This document shows positions 40,633-50,750 of a DNA stretch of 64,000 nt, piece by piece. The notes beneath the pieces are model-generated. The model saw nothing but the letters and a program-made list of their open reading frames with translations. It was not told the origin of the DNA and did no database searches. Within the stretch, counting starts at the first letter, position 1. Each line of letters begins with the position of its first letter. The DNA is from Pseudomonas sp. GD03919 (GTDB lineage: Bacteria; Pseudomonadota; Gammaproteobacteria; Pseudomonadales; Pseudomonadaceae): the NCBI RefSeq assembly GCF_029814935.1, contig NZ_CP104582.1, positions 2,604,001-2,668,000 on the forward strand. Reading direction: 5' to 3'. The position numbers were made by a program, and so were the translations under genes.

Positions 40633-41505
40633 TCAGCGGTTACGCTGCAGACGCGCCACCAGGCTGGAGGTATCCCAGCGCCCGCCGCCCATACCCTGAA
40701 CATCGGCATAGAACTGATCGACCAGCGCCGTCACCGGTAGTTGCGCACCATTGCGCCGCGCCTCCTCAAGCAGGATGGACAAGTCCTTGCGCATCCAGTC
40801 CACGGCAAAGCCGAAATCGAACTCGCCAGCCAGCATGGACTTATAGCGATTTTCCATCTGCCAGGACTGCGCCGCGCCCTTGCTGATCACATCGACCACG
40901 GCATGCCCGTCGAGCCCGGCGCATTGGGCGAAGTTGAGTGCCTCGGCCAGCCCCTGCACCAGACCGGCGATGCAGATCTGGTTGACCATCTTGGTCAGTT
41001 GCCCGCTACCGGCCGGCCCCATCAGGCGCAGCATGCGTGCGTAGCACTGGATGACCGGTTCTGCCGCTGCGTAGGCTTGCTGCTCGCCGCCGACCATCAC
41101 GGTCAACACGCCATTGACTGCACCGGCCTGGCCGCCGGAAACCGGCGCGTCGAGAAAGCCCAGGCCACGCTCGACCGCGACGGCCGCCAGTTCACGCGCC
41201 ACATCGGCTGAGGCCGTGGTGTGATCGACCAGAATGGCGCCCGGCGCCATGCCGGCGAAGGCGCCCTGCTCGCCGAGAACCACGCTGCGCAGATCATCGT
41301 CGTTACCCACGCAGCACATCACCAGCTCGGCGCCCGCGGCTGCTTCACGCGGAGTCGGCGCGCTGCTGCCGGCATATTCCGCCACCCATTGCTCGGCCTT
41401 GGCCGGCGAACGGTTATAGACCGTCACCTGATGCCCCTTGCGGGCCAGGTGCCCGGCCATCGGATAACCCATAACGCCCAAGCCGATAAATGCGACCTTT
41501 GCCAT
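40633..41505 (-). CDS. NAD-binding beta-hydroxyacid dehydrogenase (3-hydroxyisobutyrate dehydrogenase-like)
   Basis: A 290-residue oxidoreductase of the HIBADH family. The Rossmann loop GLGVMG is at residues 8-13, the substrate-binding DAPVSGGQAGAVNG follows, and the catalytic lysine lies in SGQLTKMVNQICIAG. GGAGG lies seven bases before the ATG. Such enzymes oxidise 3-hydroxyisobutyrate, tartronate semialdehyde or serine; the substrate cannot be fixed here. By position it matches PA1576. Confidence 0.88.
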   Translation of the reverse strand: MAKVAFIGLGVMGYPMAGHLARKGHQVTVYNRSPAKAEQWVAEYAGSSAPTPREAAAGAELVMCCVGNDDDLRSVVLGEQGAFAGMAPGAILVDHTTASADVARELAAVAVERGLGFLDAPVSGGQAGAVNGVLTVMVGGEQQAYAAAEPVIQCYARMLRLMGPAGSGQLTKMVNQICIAGLVQGLAEALNFAQCAGLDGHAVVDVISKGAAQSWQMENRYKSMLAGEFDFGFAVDWMRKDLSILLEEARRNGAQLPVTALVDQFYADVQGMGGGRWDTSSLVARLQRNR

Positions 41506-41725
41506 AACCACCTCCAGCTGACATAGGCCGCTGAGCCTAACGGGCCTGGCGCGATTCATCAAAGTTTTTGCACGACGTGCCGCACCACACCTCGCCATGG
41601 AGAAGAACAGCAGCAATCGTCGCAGTGCGCTTGCCCGTCACTGAGGTTTGCCCTGACCGCAAAGGCCTTTCATACTGCCAGCCAATCGGCCCCGCACAGG
41701 GCCTTGCGAACGTTCAGGAGCACCA

Positions 41726-42274
41726 ATGGGACATTGGTTGGTCATCGACCTTGAAGCCACTACCGATGAAGGTGGCTGGCCGATGGAAGAAATGGAAATC
41801 ATCGAAATCGGCGCCAGCCTGGTGGGTGCCGATGGCCATGAGCGCGATCACTTCCAACGCATCGTCAAACCTCAACGCCGCCCATACCTGACCGACTTCT
41901 GTCGTCAACTCACGCACATCAGTCAGGCTGATATCGACAGCGCCGCGCCGATGCATCAGGTCTGGGCTCAGTTCGAGCGCTGGCTGACGCAACATGCGCC
42001 ACGCCTGGCAGGTTGGTGCAGTTGGGGCGATTACGACCGCCGGCAACTGGAGCAGGACTGGCGCCAGCATCACCTGAAAAGCTTGCTGGCCGAGGTGCCT
42101 CACCTGAATCTGAAGCAGGCTTTCGCCAAGGCCCGCCAGCTGCAGCGCCCGGTCGGTCTGCACAGCGCCCTGCAACTGGCCGGCATGCAGTTTCACGGAC
42201 AGCAGCATCGGGCCCTGGAGGACGCGCGCAATACCGCACGCCTGCTGCCACTGGTGCTTCCACTCAAAGACTGA
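41726..42274 (+). CDS. DEDDh 3'-5' exonuclease (DnaQ/KapD-like)
   Basis: A 182-residue exonuclease fold. The catalytic residues are visible: D8 and E10 in [13 protein letters not shown]102 in [12 protein letters not shown], and H161 and D166 in [14 protein letters not shown], making it the DEDDh type. CAGGAGC precedes the ATG. The family trims RNA or DNA 3' ends; the short single-domain form resembles KapD/ERI-1 RNases. It stands alone. Confidence 0.88.
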   Translation: MGHWLVIDLEATTDEGGWPMEEMEIIEIGASLVGADGHERDHFQRIVKPQRRPYLTDFCRQLTHISQADIDSAAPMHQVWAQFERWLTQHAPRLAGWCSWGDYDRRQLEQDWRQHHLKSLLAEVPHLNLKQAFAKARQLQRPVGLHSALQLAGMQFHGQQHRALEDARNTARLLPLVLPLKD

Positions 42275-42356
42275 TGACGCAGAAAAGGCGCTTGGGCATA
42301 CTGGCGCCCCTTTTACGACCACCACTTATGTTCCAACCCATTCCGAGGAATCGCAG

Positions 42357-42638
42357 ATGTTCAAGGTCAACGAGTACTTCGACGGCACCGTCAAATCCAT
42401 CGGCTTCACCATGGCCGAAGGTCCTGCCACCATCGGCGTGATGGCCCCGGGTGAATATGAGTTCGGCACCAGCCAGCTGGAAGTCATGCATGTCGTCGCC
42501 GGTGCCCTGACCGTCAAGCTGCCGGGCAGCGACAGCTGGAACACCTATGAGGCCGGCAGCCAGTTCACCGTCGAGGCCAACAGCAAGTTTCAGCTCAAGG
42601 TGGCCGTAGACACCGCCTACCTCTGCGAATATCGCTAA
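42357..42638 (+). CDS. ppnP: Pyrimidine/purine nucleoside phosphorylase PpnP
   Basis: A 93-residue single-domain cupin (formerly YaiE/DUF1255). [16 protein letters not shown] and [20 protein letters not shown] are highly conserved in the family, which phosphorolyses several nucleosides. GAGGAA precedes the ATG and a terminator follows the stop. Confidence 0.93.
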   Translation: MFKVNEYFDGTVKSIGFTMAEGPATIGVMAPGEYEFGTSQLEVMHVVAGALTVKLPGSDSWNTYEAGSQFTVEANSKFQLKVAVDTAYLCEYR

Positions 42639-42655
42639 GCCACCCAGCGCCTGAA

Positions 42656-42682
42656 GAACCGGCCCCAGTGGCCGGTTTTTTC
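42656..42682 (+). terminator. Terminator of ppnP
   Basis: ACCGGCC-CCAGT-GGCCGGT forms a seven-pair stem followed by six T residues, about 18 bp after the ppnP stop. Confidence 0.9.
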
Positions 42683-42708
42683 TTGGACCGTCACCAGGAC
42701 ACAGCCCC

Positions 42709-43560
42709 ATGCCACGCTCCGCCCTTCTCGTTCCCATCGCGCTGCTCGTGGTGGCCATGGTCTCGATCCAGAGTGGCGCGTCACTGGCCAAGAACCTGTT
42801 CCCCCTGGTGGGCGCGGAAGGCACCACCACCCTGCGTCTGGTGCTCGGGGCCATCATTCTGTCGCTGGTGATGCAGCCCTGGCGCGCCAGGCTGGACCTG
42901 CGCAAGTGCCAGTCATTGCTCGCCTACGGCCTGGCGCTGGGCGGCATGAACCTGCTGTTCTACATGTCCCTGCAGAGCATCCCGCTGGGCATCGCCGTGG
43001 CCCTGGAATTTACCGGCCCATTGGCACTGGCGCTGTTCTCCTCACGCCGCCTGGTCGATTTCGTATGGGTGGTTCTGGCCATCGTCGGCTTGTGGATGCT
43101 CCTGCCAACGGGCGCCACGCAGAACCCCATCGACCCGCTCGGCGCCGCCCTGGCCCTCGGTGCGGGCGTTTGCTGGGCGCTGTACATCATCTTCGGCCAG
43201 AAAGCCGGCGCCGAGCATGGCCGCCACACCGTCGCGCTAGGTACCTGGGTTGCGGCCTTGCTGGTGTTGCCCATCGGGGTCTGGCACGCCGGTAGCGACC
43301 TGCTCAGCCTTGACCTGCTGCCCATTGCCCTCGGCGTCGCGGTACTGTCATCTGCCCTGCCCTACAGCCTGGAAATGGTGGCACTGACGCGCCTGCCAGC
43401 GCGTACCTTCAGCGTACTAATGAGCATGGAGCCAGCCGTTGCCGCGATGTGCGGCCTGGCCTTTCTCGGCGAGAAGCTGCTCTGGGGCCAATGGCTGGCC
43501 GTCGGCGCGATCATCATCGCTTCAGCCGGAGCAGCCGCCACTATCAGACCCAAGCGCTAG
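42709..43560 (+). CDS. rhtA: EamA-family exporter, RhtA-like (threonine/homoserine)
   Basis: A 283-residue inner-membrane protein with ten helices made of two EamA repeats. SIQSGASLAKNLFPLVGAEG near the N-terminus and SALPYSLEMVALTRLPARTF and MSMEPAVAAMCGLAFLGE near the C-terminus are typical of RhtA, which exports threonine and homoserine. The substrate is inferred from family. The stop codon overlaps the convergent ABC transporter stop by three bases. Confidence 0.85.
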   Translation: MPRSALLVPIALLVVAMVSIQSGASLAKNLFPLVGAEGTTTLRLVLGAIILSLVMQPWRARLDLRKCQSLLAYGLALGGMNLLFYMSLQSIPLGIAVALEFTGPLALALFSSRRLVDFVWVVLAIVGLWMLLPTGATQNPIDPLGAALALGAGVCWALYIIFGQKAGAEHGRHTVALGTWVAALLVLPIGVWHAGSDLLSLDLLPIALGVAVLSSALPYSLEMVALTRLPARTFSVLMSMEPAVAAMCGLAFLGEKLLWGQWLAVGAIIIASAGAAATIRPKR

Positions 43561-45314
43561 CTACCGAATTGCAGCTCGGCCAACCGCGCATACAGCGGGT
43601 TGCTTTCGATCAGCTCGGCGTGACTGCCGATAGCAGCCAGCCTGCCGTGATCGATCACCGCAATGCGATTGGCCTGCTTCACCGTAGCCAGACGATGGGC
43701 AATCACCAGCGTGGTGCGCCCGGCTATCAGTGATGGCAGCGCCTGCTGGATAAGGTGCTCGCTCTCGGCATCCAGCGCACTGGTGGCCTCATCGAGCAGC
43801 AGAATCGGCGCATCAGCGAGCAACGCTCGGGCAATGGCCAGGCGCTGACGCTGCCCGCCCGACAGCCCCAGCCCGGCTTCACCGAGATGGGTCTGATAAC
43901 CTTGCGGCAGACGCTGGATGAACTCATGGGCGTGCGCTGCCCGTGCAGCCGCTTCCACCTCGGCGGGGCTGGCATCCAGACGGCCATAGCGGATGTTGTC
44001 TTCGACCGAGCCGAAGAACAGCGCCGGGTTCTGCGACACCAGGGCGAAACTGGCGCGTAACTCACGTGGGTCGAGCTGATCGATCGGCACACCGTCGATA
44101 AGGATGCGTCCGCCCTGCGGATCGAAAAAACGCAGCAGCAGGTCGAACAAGGTCGACTTGCCGGCCCCGGACGGTCCGACCAGCGCCAGGGTCTCGCCTG
44201 CTGCCACCTGCAGATCGATGCCATCGATGGCGTAGCTGTCCGAGCGTGATGGATAGGCGAAGCGTACCGCCTGCAGTTCGATGCGCCCCTGTACCGGCTG
44301 CGGCAGATGCTGCGGCTGCTCGGGTGCGACGATGGCATTGCCGGCGCGCAACAGCTCACCGATACGCTCGGCGGCGCCTGCCGCGCGCTGCAGTTCGCCG
44401 ATCACCTCGCTCAGGGTGCCGAAGGACGAGCCGACGATCAGGCTGTAGAACACGAAAGCCGCCAGCTCACCGCCGGAAATACGCCCGGCGATCACGTCCA
44501 TGCCACCGACCCAGAGCATCACCCCGACGGCGCCGAGCACCAGCACGATGACCACCGTAATCAGCCCGGCACGCTGAGCGATGCGCTTGCGCGCCACATC
44601 GAATGCCGCCTCGGCGGAGTCGCCAAAGCGACGCTTGTCCTCGTTCTGATGGTTGTAGGCCTGCACCGTCTTGATCTGCCCCAGCACTTCACCCACATAG
44701 CTACCAACATCCGCCACACGATCCTGGCTCTGCCGCGACAGCGCACGTACGCGACGGCCGAACAGCAGGATCGGCGCCACCACCAGCGGCAAGGCCAGCA
44801 GCACGATGCCGCTGAGTTTGGGGTTGGTGACCACCAGCAACACACTGCCGCCGATCAGCATGATCAGATTGCGCAGCGCCATCGACAGCGACGAGCCAAT
44901 CACCGACTGCAACAAGGTGGTGTCGGCGGTCAGTCGCGACTGGATCTCCGAGCTGCGATTGCTTTCGTAGAAGCCAGGATGCAGCTCGATCAGGTGATCG
45001 AAGACCCGGCGGCGGATATCCGCGACCACCCGCTCACCGATCCACGACACCAGGTAAAAACGCGTGTAGGTGCCGAAGGCCAGTGCCAGCACCAGCATGA
45101 AGAACAGCAGCAGCGATTGACGCAGCGCGGCCGGCGACTGCGTGGCCAGCCCCTGATCCACCAGCAGCTTGATGCCCTGGCCCATGGACAGGGTGATGGC
45201 TGCCGTGAACATCAGCGCCAGCAGCGCGCCCAGTACCCGGCCGCGATAAGGGGCGACGAAGCGCCAGGCCAGGCGTATGGCACCGCGCTGACGGGAAGAG
45301 AGCATCGAAATCAT
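43557..45314 (-). CDS. MsbA-like ABC exporter (fused permease and ATPase)
   Basis: A 585-residue half-transporter. The N-terminal ABC membrane domain has six helices; the ATPase has Walker A GPSGAGKST, the Q-loop FALVSQNPALFFG, signature LSGGQRQRLAIARALL and Walker B ILLLDEATSALD. The start at 45314 (MISMLSSRQRG) fits family length; an ATG three codons later is possible and neither has a strong ribosome site. It resembles P. aeruginosa PA1113. Substrate unknown, possibly lipid or drug. Confidence 0.9.
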   Translation of the reverse strand: MISMLSSRQRGAIRLAWRFVAPYRGRVLGALLALMFTAAITLSMGQGIKLLVDQGLATQSPAALRQSLLLFFMLVLALAFGTYTRFYLVSWIGERVVADIRRRVFDHLIELHPGFYESNRSSEIQSRLTADTTLLQSVIGSSLSMALRNLIMLIGGSVLLVVTNPKLSGIVLLALPLVVAPILLFGRRVRALSRQSQDRVADVGSYVGEVLGQIKTVQAYNHQNEDKRRFGDSAEAAFDVARKRIAQRAGLITVVIVLVLGAVGVMLWVGGMDVIAGRISGGELAAFVFYSLIVGSSFGTLSEVIGELQRAAGAAERIGELLRAGNAIVAPEQPQHLPQPVQGRIELQAVRFAYPSRSDSYAIDGIDLQVAAGETLALVGPSGAGKSTLFDLLLRFFDPQGGRILIDGVPIDQLDPRELRASFALVSQNPALFFGSVEDNIRYGRLDASPAEVEAAARAAHAHEFIQRLPQGYQTHLGEAGLGLSGGQRQRLAIARALLADAPILLLDEATSALDAESEHLIQQALPSLIAGRTTLVIAHRLATVKQANRIAVIDHGRLAAIGSHAELIESNPLYARLAELQFGS

Positions 45315-45445
45315 GGCAGGTCTCAGGTCAGCGGCCGAAGGTGTCGCAGCCGCTGGCGGCAGGAAGTTGAATGTCTGAGTCAGCAGTTGGGGGCAGCGGC
45401 GCGCAACCTCAAGCGGCTGCGTCCATTGCCGAGGCAAGCGACGGC

Positions 45446-46036
45446 TTATGAGCCCGTCTTCGCCAGCTCTGCTGGCGGACGATAATGGCCGGTAATGCGA
45501 TAGCTGAAGAGGATGTCCTCCTCCTGCGTACCACGGCCGATGTTGTGCAGGATCAGCGGCACACCCGTTGCCGCCCGATGATCGCTGACGATACCGATAT
45601 GCGTGAGGCCACGGCCCAGATCCCAGGTGACGATATCGCCCGGCCGATACGCCGAAGCCGCCTGGCTAAGCGGCAGCGACCAGCCCTGACGCTTGAACCA
45701 GGTCATCAGGTTGGGCACACGGCGGTGGTCGATATTGCTGTCCGGGCGATTCAGCCCCCAGTTCTTCGGATAGACGGAGAAGCTGCCGCGCATGTCGCGG
45801 TGCACCGCTTCCTGCAAGTCCAACCCCTGCTGGCGCAGTGCTCGGATCACCACGTCGGTGCAGACCCCGGTGGCCATCGGCACATCACCACCGGGATAGC
45901 TCAACTGGCGGTAGGCCGGGTCATAGCTCAGCGTCACACCGATCTGCTGGCGTGCATCGCGCACCAGCTTTTCAGCCTCGATGGCCTGTACGGCCAGCGC
46001 CAGTGACCAGAGCAACAGCAGAATCAGCCCGCGCAT
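45446..46036 (-). CDS. DUF1287 exported protein (NlpC/P60-like fold)
   Basis: A 196-residue protein with a signal peptide (RGLILLLLWSLALAVQA). The conserved cysteine in GVCTDVVIRALRQQGLDLQ, DMRGSFSVYPKNWG and the histidine in GLTHIGIVSDHRA match DUF1287 (YijF) proteins, which resemble cysteine peptidases of the NlpC/P60 type. GGAGAG precedes the ATG. It probably acts in the periplasm on peptidoglycan-related peptides, an inference from fold only. Confidence 0.82.
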   Translation of the reverse strand: MRGLILLLLWSLALAVQAIEAEKLVRDARQQIGVTLSYDPAYRQLSYPGGDVPMATGVCTDVVIRALRQQGLDLQEAVHRDMRGSFSVYPKNWGLNRPDSNIDHRRVPNLMTWFKRQGWSLPLSQAASAYRPGDIVTWDLGRGLTHIGIVSDHRAATGVPLILHNIGRGTQEEDILFSYRITGHYRPPAELAKTGS

Positions 46037-46045
46037 CTCGCTCTC

Positions 46046-47161
46046 CTATCGCGCCAGAGGGTACAGCAACTCTTCCCTGTAACCAGCCCAGACCCGTATG
46101 ACATCGGGAAAGGCATCGTCCAGCGTCACGTCGCCGCTGTCGACCAGCAGTGGCCGGCCATCCAGCGTCGCCAGCTTGCGCTTGGTCGCCACCACGCGCA
46201 GGCGCTCCAGGCCGACCGCACGCAGCACACGCGGGCTGATCTGCTGGTTGCCGCGCCCGATGACATGACCCTGACCACCGATGGCGGTGACCAGCAAGTA
46301 GGTCGGATGCGCCTCGACCAAGGCGAACAACTCGGCTTCGTTGACGTCACGGGCGATCACCTGGCCGTCCTCGATCACATCGACGCCCAGCAAGGTGGTG
46401 TCCAGCCCAAGATTCTGCGCCAGGCCATGCAAGGTCGAACCGGGGCCAAATACATAACGCACACCGGGCTCCCATTCAGCCTCCAGCCAGGCAGCCAGAT
46501 CAGCCAGCACCAGCTCTTCGGACTCCACGCCCCCCTGCTTCACCGCCTGCACGTAGCCGCCCTCCTGCGGCACGCACAACTCGCCGTACCAGCGCGCGGT
46601 AACGCGCCCCTCACGCAGGGCATTCTCGTCGATGTCACGCACCTCGCCGCTGGCCAGACGAACCAAACCGCCTTCGACCAGGCGCGCCGTCAGCTCACCG
46701 GCCGCTCGCGGGCTGATGGCGTACACCCCGGACTGGATCTTCACCCCCGCCGGAATGCCCAACACCGGCTGCCCGTCCCTGATCACGGCACATACATCAC
46801 GCGCAGTGCCATCGCCACCGGCAAATAGAATCAGTGCCACACCGGCGTCCTGCAGGTGTTGCACAGCACGACGGGTGTCGTCGGCCGTGCTGGGCTCGTC
46901 GCCCAACTGTCCCAGCAGACGATGCTCAAAGCCCATCTGCGCCAACAAATCGCCGCCCATGGCACCGCGATAGGTGACGAACTCAATGCGCTCACGCAGC
47001 GCCAACAGTTGCTCCAGCGCCGTGCGCGTACGCTGCGCAGCCTTCGGTTCGACACCGAGTGCCAGGGCCTGCTCGGCCACGCCGTCGCTGCCCTTGAGTG
47101 CAGCCGGGCCACCCAGCCCGGCCAGAGGGTTGATGATCAGACCTATATGAAAACGCGACAT
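46046..47161 (-). CDS. ATP-NAD kinase-family protein
   Basis: A 371-residue protein of the NAD-kinase superfamily. IGLIINPLAGLGGPAALKGS begins the nucleotide-binding domain and LFAGGDGTARDVCAVI is the GGDGT motif. It is longer than canonical NadK and has an extra C-terminal part (TAIGGQGHVIGRGNQQISPR). GAGGAA precedes the ATG at 47161; an extension to 47332 overlaps the divergent promoter area. It is probably a second NAD(P)- or lipid-type kinase; the substrate is not known. Confidence 0.85.
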   Translation of the reverse strand: MSRFHIGLIINPLAGLGGPAALKGSDGVAEQALALGVEPKAAQRTRTALEQLLALRERIEFVTYRGAMGGDLLAQMGFEHRLLGQLGDEPSTADDTRRAVQHLQDAGVALILFAGGDGTARDVCAVIRDGQPVLGIPAGVKIQSGVYAISPRAAGELTARLVEGGLVRLASGEVRDIDENALREGRVTARWYGELCVPQEGGYVQAVKQGGVESEELVLADLAAWLEAEWEPGVRYVFGPGSTLHGLAQNLGLDTTLLGVDVIEDGQVIARDVNEAELFALVEAHPTYLLVTAIGGQGHVIGRGNQQISPRVLRAVGLERLRVVATKRKLATLDGRPLLVDSGDVTLDDAFPDVIRVWAGYREELLYPLAR

Positions 47162-47309
47162 GCCTTCCTCAATTACCGGCAGACTGGCATGCAGCCTGCT
47201 TGTGCCTGTTCTGCGTTGCCGGCGTGACGGTTTTCCGTACACCTTCACTGTCACCGCACCTTCATCCGGCACCACTAGACTGCGCGCAGAATCGATGAGG
47301 AGACAGGCC

Positions 47310-47489
47310 ATGAGCTTGCGCAACACTGCCAATCAGCCGCAACACCTGAACAACCACGCCCGCCCAACGCCGATCGGTGGCTTCATCATCGACGCCCAAG
47401 GGCGCGAAGTGCCGATCACCGAAGCGATGATCCAGCAGGCCTGCCAGCTTCTGGAACAAAGCCTGCAGAACCGTCCACAGAAACGCTGA
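47310..47489 (+). CDS. Small conserved protein of 59 residues
   Basis: GATGAGGAGA lies just upstream of this ATG. The product contains RPTPIGGFIIDAQGREVPIT and ends with QACQLLEQSLQNRPQKR, with no membrane segment. The PA family proteins of this type (PA1571-like hypothetical) carry the IGGFIIDAQGREVPIT-like phrase, as far as I recall. A ribosome site and codon pattern support a real gene. Function unknown. Confidence 0.72.
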   Translation: MSLRNTANQPQHLNNHARPTPIGGFIIDAQGREVPITEAMIQQACQLLEQSLQNRPQKR

Positions 47490-47536
47490 AAAAACTCAGC
47501 CGGGCTGCCCGCTCGTGGCAGCCCATCGTTCATCCA

Positions 47537-47935
47537 TCATGGCTCGCGCGGCGCGAGCTTCAGCGACACCGAGTTGATGCAGTAGCGCAAACCGGTCGGA
47601 CGCGGCCCATCGGGAAAGACGTGACCCAGGTGCGCATCGCATTTGGCGCATCTGACCTCGATACGCTGCATGCCATGGCTGAAGTCATCCAGCTCACGGA
47701 TCACCGTCGCACTGAGCGGCTGAAAATAGCTGGGCCAGCCGCAACCGGAATCGTACTTGGCGGCGGAATCGAACAGCGCCTCGCCACAACAGACGCAGTG
47801 ATAGACGCCAGCCACCTTGCTGTCGTGATATTGCCCGGTAAAAGGCCGTTCGGTGCCGCCCAGGCGGCAGACGTGGAACTGTTCCGGCGACAACACTTCA
47901 CGCCAGGCATCCAGGGATTTCTCGACTTTATCCAC
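47537..47935 (-). CDS. msrB: Peptide-methionine (R)-S-oxide reductase MsrB
   Basis: MsrB reduces methionine R-sulfoxide in oxidised proteins. The 132-residue product has zinc cysteines C47/C50 (CVCC) and C96/C99 (CAKC), the catalytic C119 in [10 protein letters not shown] and C64 in SGCGWPSY. The GTG at 47935 has GAGGAGGG nine bases upstream, so the upstream extension to 48088 is rejected. It is divergent from the alanine aminotransferase gene, as in P. aeruginosa PA2827/PA2828. Confidence 0.95.
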   Translation of the reverse strand: MDKVEKSLDAWREVLSPEQFHVCRLGGTERPFTGQYHDSKVAGVYHCVCCGEALFDSAAKYDSGCGWPSYFQPLSATVIRELDDFSHGMQRIEVRCAKCDAHLGHVFPDGPRPTGLRYCINSVSLKLAPREP

Positions 47936-48105
47936 GGACTGCTTCCCTCCTCGTAAAAAAGCCCGACCGACAGCTTTGCCAGGGTCAGGCTGCAACGTAT
48001 GATTCGTGCCCAGTCTGTCACCCGCCCTGCGGGCTGCCAAGGTTCCGCCAAAGGATACTTTTGCAGCGTGATTCAGCGGGTCATCCACCGAATGGGATTT
48101 CTCAC

Positions 48106-49317
48106 ATGCAGGTCAGCAAATCGAACAAGCTCGCCAACGTCTGCTACGACATTCGCGGGCCGGTGCTCAAGCACGCCAAGCGTCTGGAGGAGGAAGGCCA
48201 CCGCATCCTCAAGCTGAACATCGGCAACCCGGCGCCGTTCGGTTTCGAGGCACCGGAAGAAATCCTCCAGGACGTCATCCGCAACCTGCCCACCGCGCAG
48301 GGCTACAGCGACTCCAAGGGTCTGTTCAGCGCACGCAAGGCGGTGATGCAATACTACCAGCAGAAGCAGGTCGAAGGCGTCACCATCGAGGACATCTACC
48401 TCGGCAATGGCGTCTCCGAGCTGATCGTGATGGCCATGCAGGCGCTGCTCAACAACGGTGACGAGGTGCTGATCCCGGCGCCGGATTATCCGCTGTGGAC
48501 GGCTGCCGTGGCCCTCTCCGGCGGCAAGCCGGTGCATTACCTGTGCGATGAACAGGCCGGCTGGTTCCCGGATATCGCCGACATGCGTGCCAAGATCACG
48601 CCGAACACCAAGGCCCTGGTGCTGATCAACCCGAACAACCCCACCGGCGCGGTGTACTCGCGCGAAGTGCTGCAGGACATCGTCGAACTGGCGCGCCAGC
48701 ACAACCTGGTGATCTTCTCCGACGAGATCTACGACAAGATCCTCTACGACGAAGCCGTGCACATCAGCACCGCTTCGCTGGCCCCGGACGTGCTATGCCT
48801 GACCTTCAACGGCCTGTCCAAGAGCTACCGCGTGGCCGGTTTCCGCTCCGGCTGGGTGGCCATCTCCGGGCCCAAGCACAAGGCGCAGAGCTATATCGAA
48901 GGCCTGGACATCCTGGCCAACATGCGCCTGTGCGCCAACGTGCCGAGCCAGCATGCGATCCAGACTGCGCTGGGCGGCTACCAGAGCATCAATGACCTGG
49001 TGCTGCCCAACGGCCGCCTGCTGGAACAGCGCAACCGCGCCTGGGAACTGCTCAACGACATTCCCGGGGTCAGCTGCGTCAAACCCATGGGCGCGCTTTA
49101 CGCCTTCCCGAAGATCGACCCCAAGGTCTGCCCGATCCACAACGATGAGAAGTTCGTCCTCGACCTGCTGCTCTCGGAGAAGCTACTGATCGTCCAGGGC
49201 ACCGCCTTCAACTGGCCATGGCCGGATCACTTCCGCGTGGTCACCCTGCCGCGCGTCGACGACCTGGAGCAGGCCATCGGCCGCATCGGCAACTTCCTCA
49301 AGGGCTACAGCCAGTAA
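48106..49317 (+). CDS. alaA: Alanine-type PLP aminotransferase (AlaA-like)
   Basis: A 403-residue fold-type I aminotransferase, closest to the AlaA/YfbQ glutamate-pyruvate aminotransferases. The PLP lysine is K239 in [17 protein letters not shown], with [17 protein letters not shown] and [13 protein letters not shown] upstream. The start MQVSKSNK was chosen by family length; an extension to 48061 overlaps the msrB leader. It is followed after 6 bp by a small gene of unknown function and then htpX. Substrate assignment is by similarity. Confidence 0.9.
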   Translation: MQVSKSNKLANVCYDIRGPVLKHAKRLEEEGHRILKLNIGNPAPFGFEAPEEILQDVIRNLPTAQGYSDSKGLFSARKAVMQYYQQKQVEGVTIEDIYLGNGVSELIVMAMQALLNNGDEVLIPAPDYPLWTAAVALSGGKPVHYLCDEQAGWFPDIADMRAKITPNTKALVLINPNNPTGAVYSREVLQDIVELARQHNLVIFSDEIYDKILYDEAVHISTASLAPDVLCLTFNGLSKSYRVAGFRSGWVAISGPKHKAQSYIEGLDILANMRLCANVPSQHAIQTALGGYQSINDLVLPNGRLLEQRNRAWELLNDIPGVSCVKPMGALYAFPKIDPKVCPIHNDEKFVLDLLLSEKLLIVQGTAFNWPWPDHFRVVTLPRVDDLEQAIGRIGNFLKGYSQ

Positions 49318-49323
49318 GCCGAC

Positions 49324-49770
49324 ATGGATCTGCAGATCGACGACTTCTACAAGGATGCCGCCAGCGGCCTGCTCATGCTCTATCAGGCCTTCCCGCGCAA
49401 GATGGCGCTGTACGTGGAAGACCTGATCGGGCGCGAGGAGCCGGACGAATTCGGCCTGCCCAGCAAGCGTCACCAGGCCTGCCTCGGCGCGCTACTGTGG
49501 CTGGCCGAGGAAGGCTATCTGCGTTTCGAGTCGACCATCGCTTACGACGCGCTGGATCAGGCGGTGCTGAGCGAGAAAGGTTTTCTGCGCCTGTCACGCG
49601 CCATTCCCCACGCTTTGCGCGAGGGTGAAGTGCTGCCGCCAAGCGTGCGCCGCGTACATGCCACATTGGCATTTCAGCTGCGCGAGGCCCTGGCCCAGCA
49701 GCACGGCGAGCGCACCGCCCGCCTGACTCGCCTGCTGTTCGAGAGTACGCTACAAGGTCAAGAGACATAG
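49324..49770 (+). CDS. Conserved hypothetical protein (PA2829-like position)
   Basis: A 148-residue, mainly helical soluble protein. MDLQIDDFYKDAASGLLMLY, FPRKMALYVEDLIGREEPDE and HQACLGALLWLAEEGYLRFE suggest a winged-helix or DNA-binding-like fold, but no named motif is seen. It lies 6 bp after the aminotransferase gene and 94 bp before htpX; the same order is recalled from P. aeruginosa. Function unknown. Confidence 0.8.
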   Translation: MDLQIDDFYKDAASGLLMLYQAFPRKMALYVEDLIGREEPDEFGLPSKRHQACLGALLWLAEEGYLRFESTIAYDALDQAVLSEKGFLRLSRAIPHALREGEVLPPSVRRVHATLAFQLREALAQQHGERTARLTRLLFESTLQGQET

Positions 49771-49864
49771 TTTGAAATAGTCGCTGGTTGAAAGCCCCGG
49801 GGGGGCGCCCTTATATAGCCGGCATTACTCGTACGTCTTTCCCCGTGAGGAGTCCGTTCACACC

Positions 49865-50737
49865 ATGATGCGCATTATGTTGTTCCTGGCCACCAACCTG
49901 GCGGTTCTGGTTATCGCCAGCATCACCCTCAAACTGCTGGGGGTCGACCGTTTCACCGGCCAGAACTATGGCAGCCTACTGATTTTCTGCGCCGTGTTCG
50001 GTTTTGCCGGCTCGCTGGTGTCGCTGTTCATCTCCAAGTGGATGGCGAAGATGAGCACCGGCACACAGATCATCACCCAGCCACGCACCCGTCACGAACA
50101 GTGGCTGCTGCAGACCGTCGAGGAGCTGTCGCGCCAAGCCGGGGTCAAGATGCCTGAAGTCGGCATCTTCCCGGCCTACGAGGCCAATGCCTTCGCCACC
50201 GGCTGGAACAAGAACGACGCACTGGTCGCGGTCAGCCAGGGTCTGCTCGAGCGTTTCTCCCCTGATGAAGTGCGTGCGGTACTGGCTCACGAGATCGGCC
50301 ACGTTGCCAATGGCGACATGGTCACCCTGGCACTGATCCAGGGTGTGGTGAACACCTTCGTCATGTTCTTCGCGCGCATTTTCGGCAACTTCGTCGACAA
50401 GGTGATCCTGAAGAACGAAGACGGCCATGGCATCGGCTACTTCGTCGCGACCATCTTCGCCGAGCTGGTACTGGGCATCCTGGCCAGCATCATCGTCATG
50501 TGGTTCTCGCGCAAGCGCGAGTACAAGGCCGACGAAGCCGGTGCTCGCCTGGCCGGTACCGGCTCCATGATCGCCGCGCTGCAGCGTCTGCGCGCCGAAC
50601 AAGGCGTGCCGGTGCAGATGCCCGACAGCCTGACCGCTTTCGGCATCAACGGCGGCCTGAAGAACGGCCTGGCCGGTCTGCTGATGAGCCACCCGCCGCT
50701 GGAAGACCGCATCGAAGCGCTGCGCCGTCTGGGCTGA
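49865..50737 (+). CDS. htpX: Membrane zinc metalloprotease HtpX
   Basis: HtpX degrades misfolded inner-membrane proteins in the envelope stress response. The 290-residue product has two N-terminal helices, then the zinc site HEIGH at 142-146 ([18 protein letters not shown]), two further membrane segments and the third ligand region [20 protein letters not shown]. It ends [26 protein letters not shown] precedes the start. Its terminator has been split by a MITE. Confidence 0.97.
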   Translation: MMRIMLFLATNLAVLVIASITLKLLGVDRFTGQNYGSLLIFCAVFGFAGSLVSLFISKWMAKMSTGTQIITQPRTRHEQWLLQTVEELSRQAGVKMPEVGIFPAYEANAFATGWNKNDALVAVSQGLLERFSPDEVRAVLAHEIGHVANGDMVTLALIQGVVNTFVMFFARIFGNFVDKVILKNEDGHGIGYFVATIFAELVLGILASIIVMWFSRKREYKADEAGARLAGTGSMIAALQRLRAEQGVPVQMPDSLTAFGINGGLKNGLAGLLMSHPPLEDRIEALRRLG

Positions 50738-50750
50738 CCCTTCGACTGAG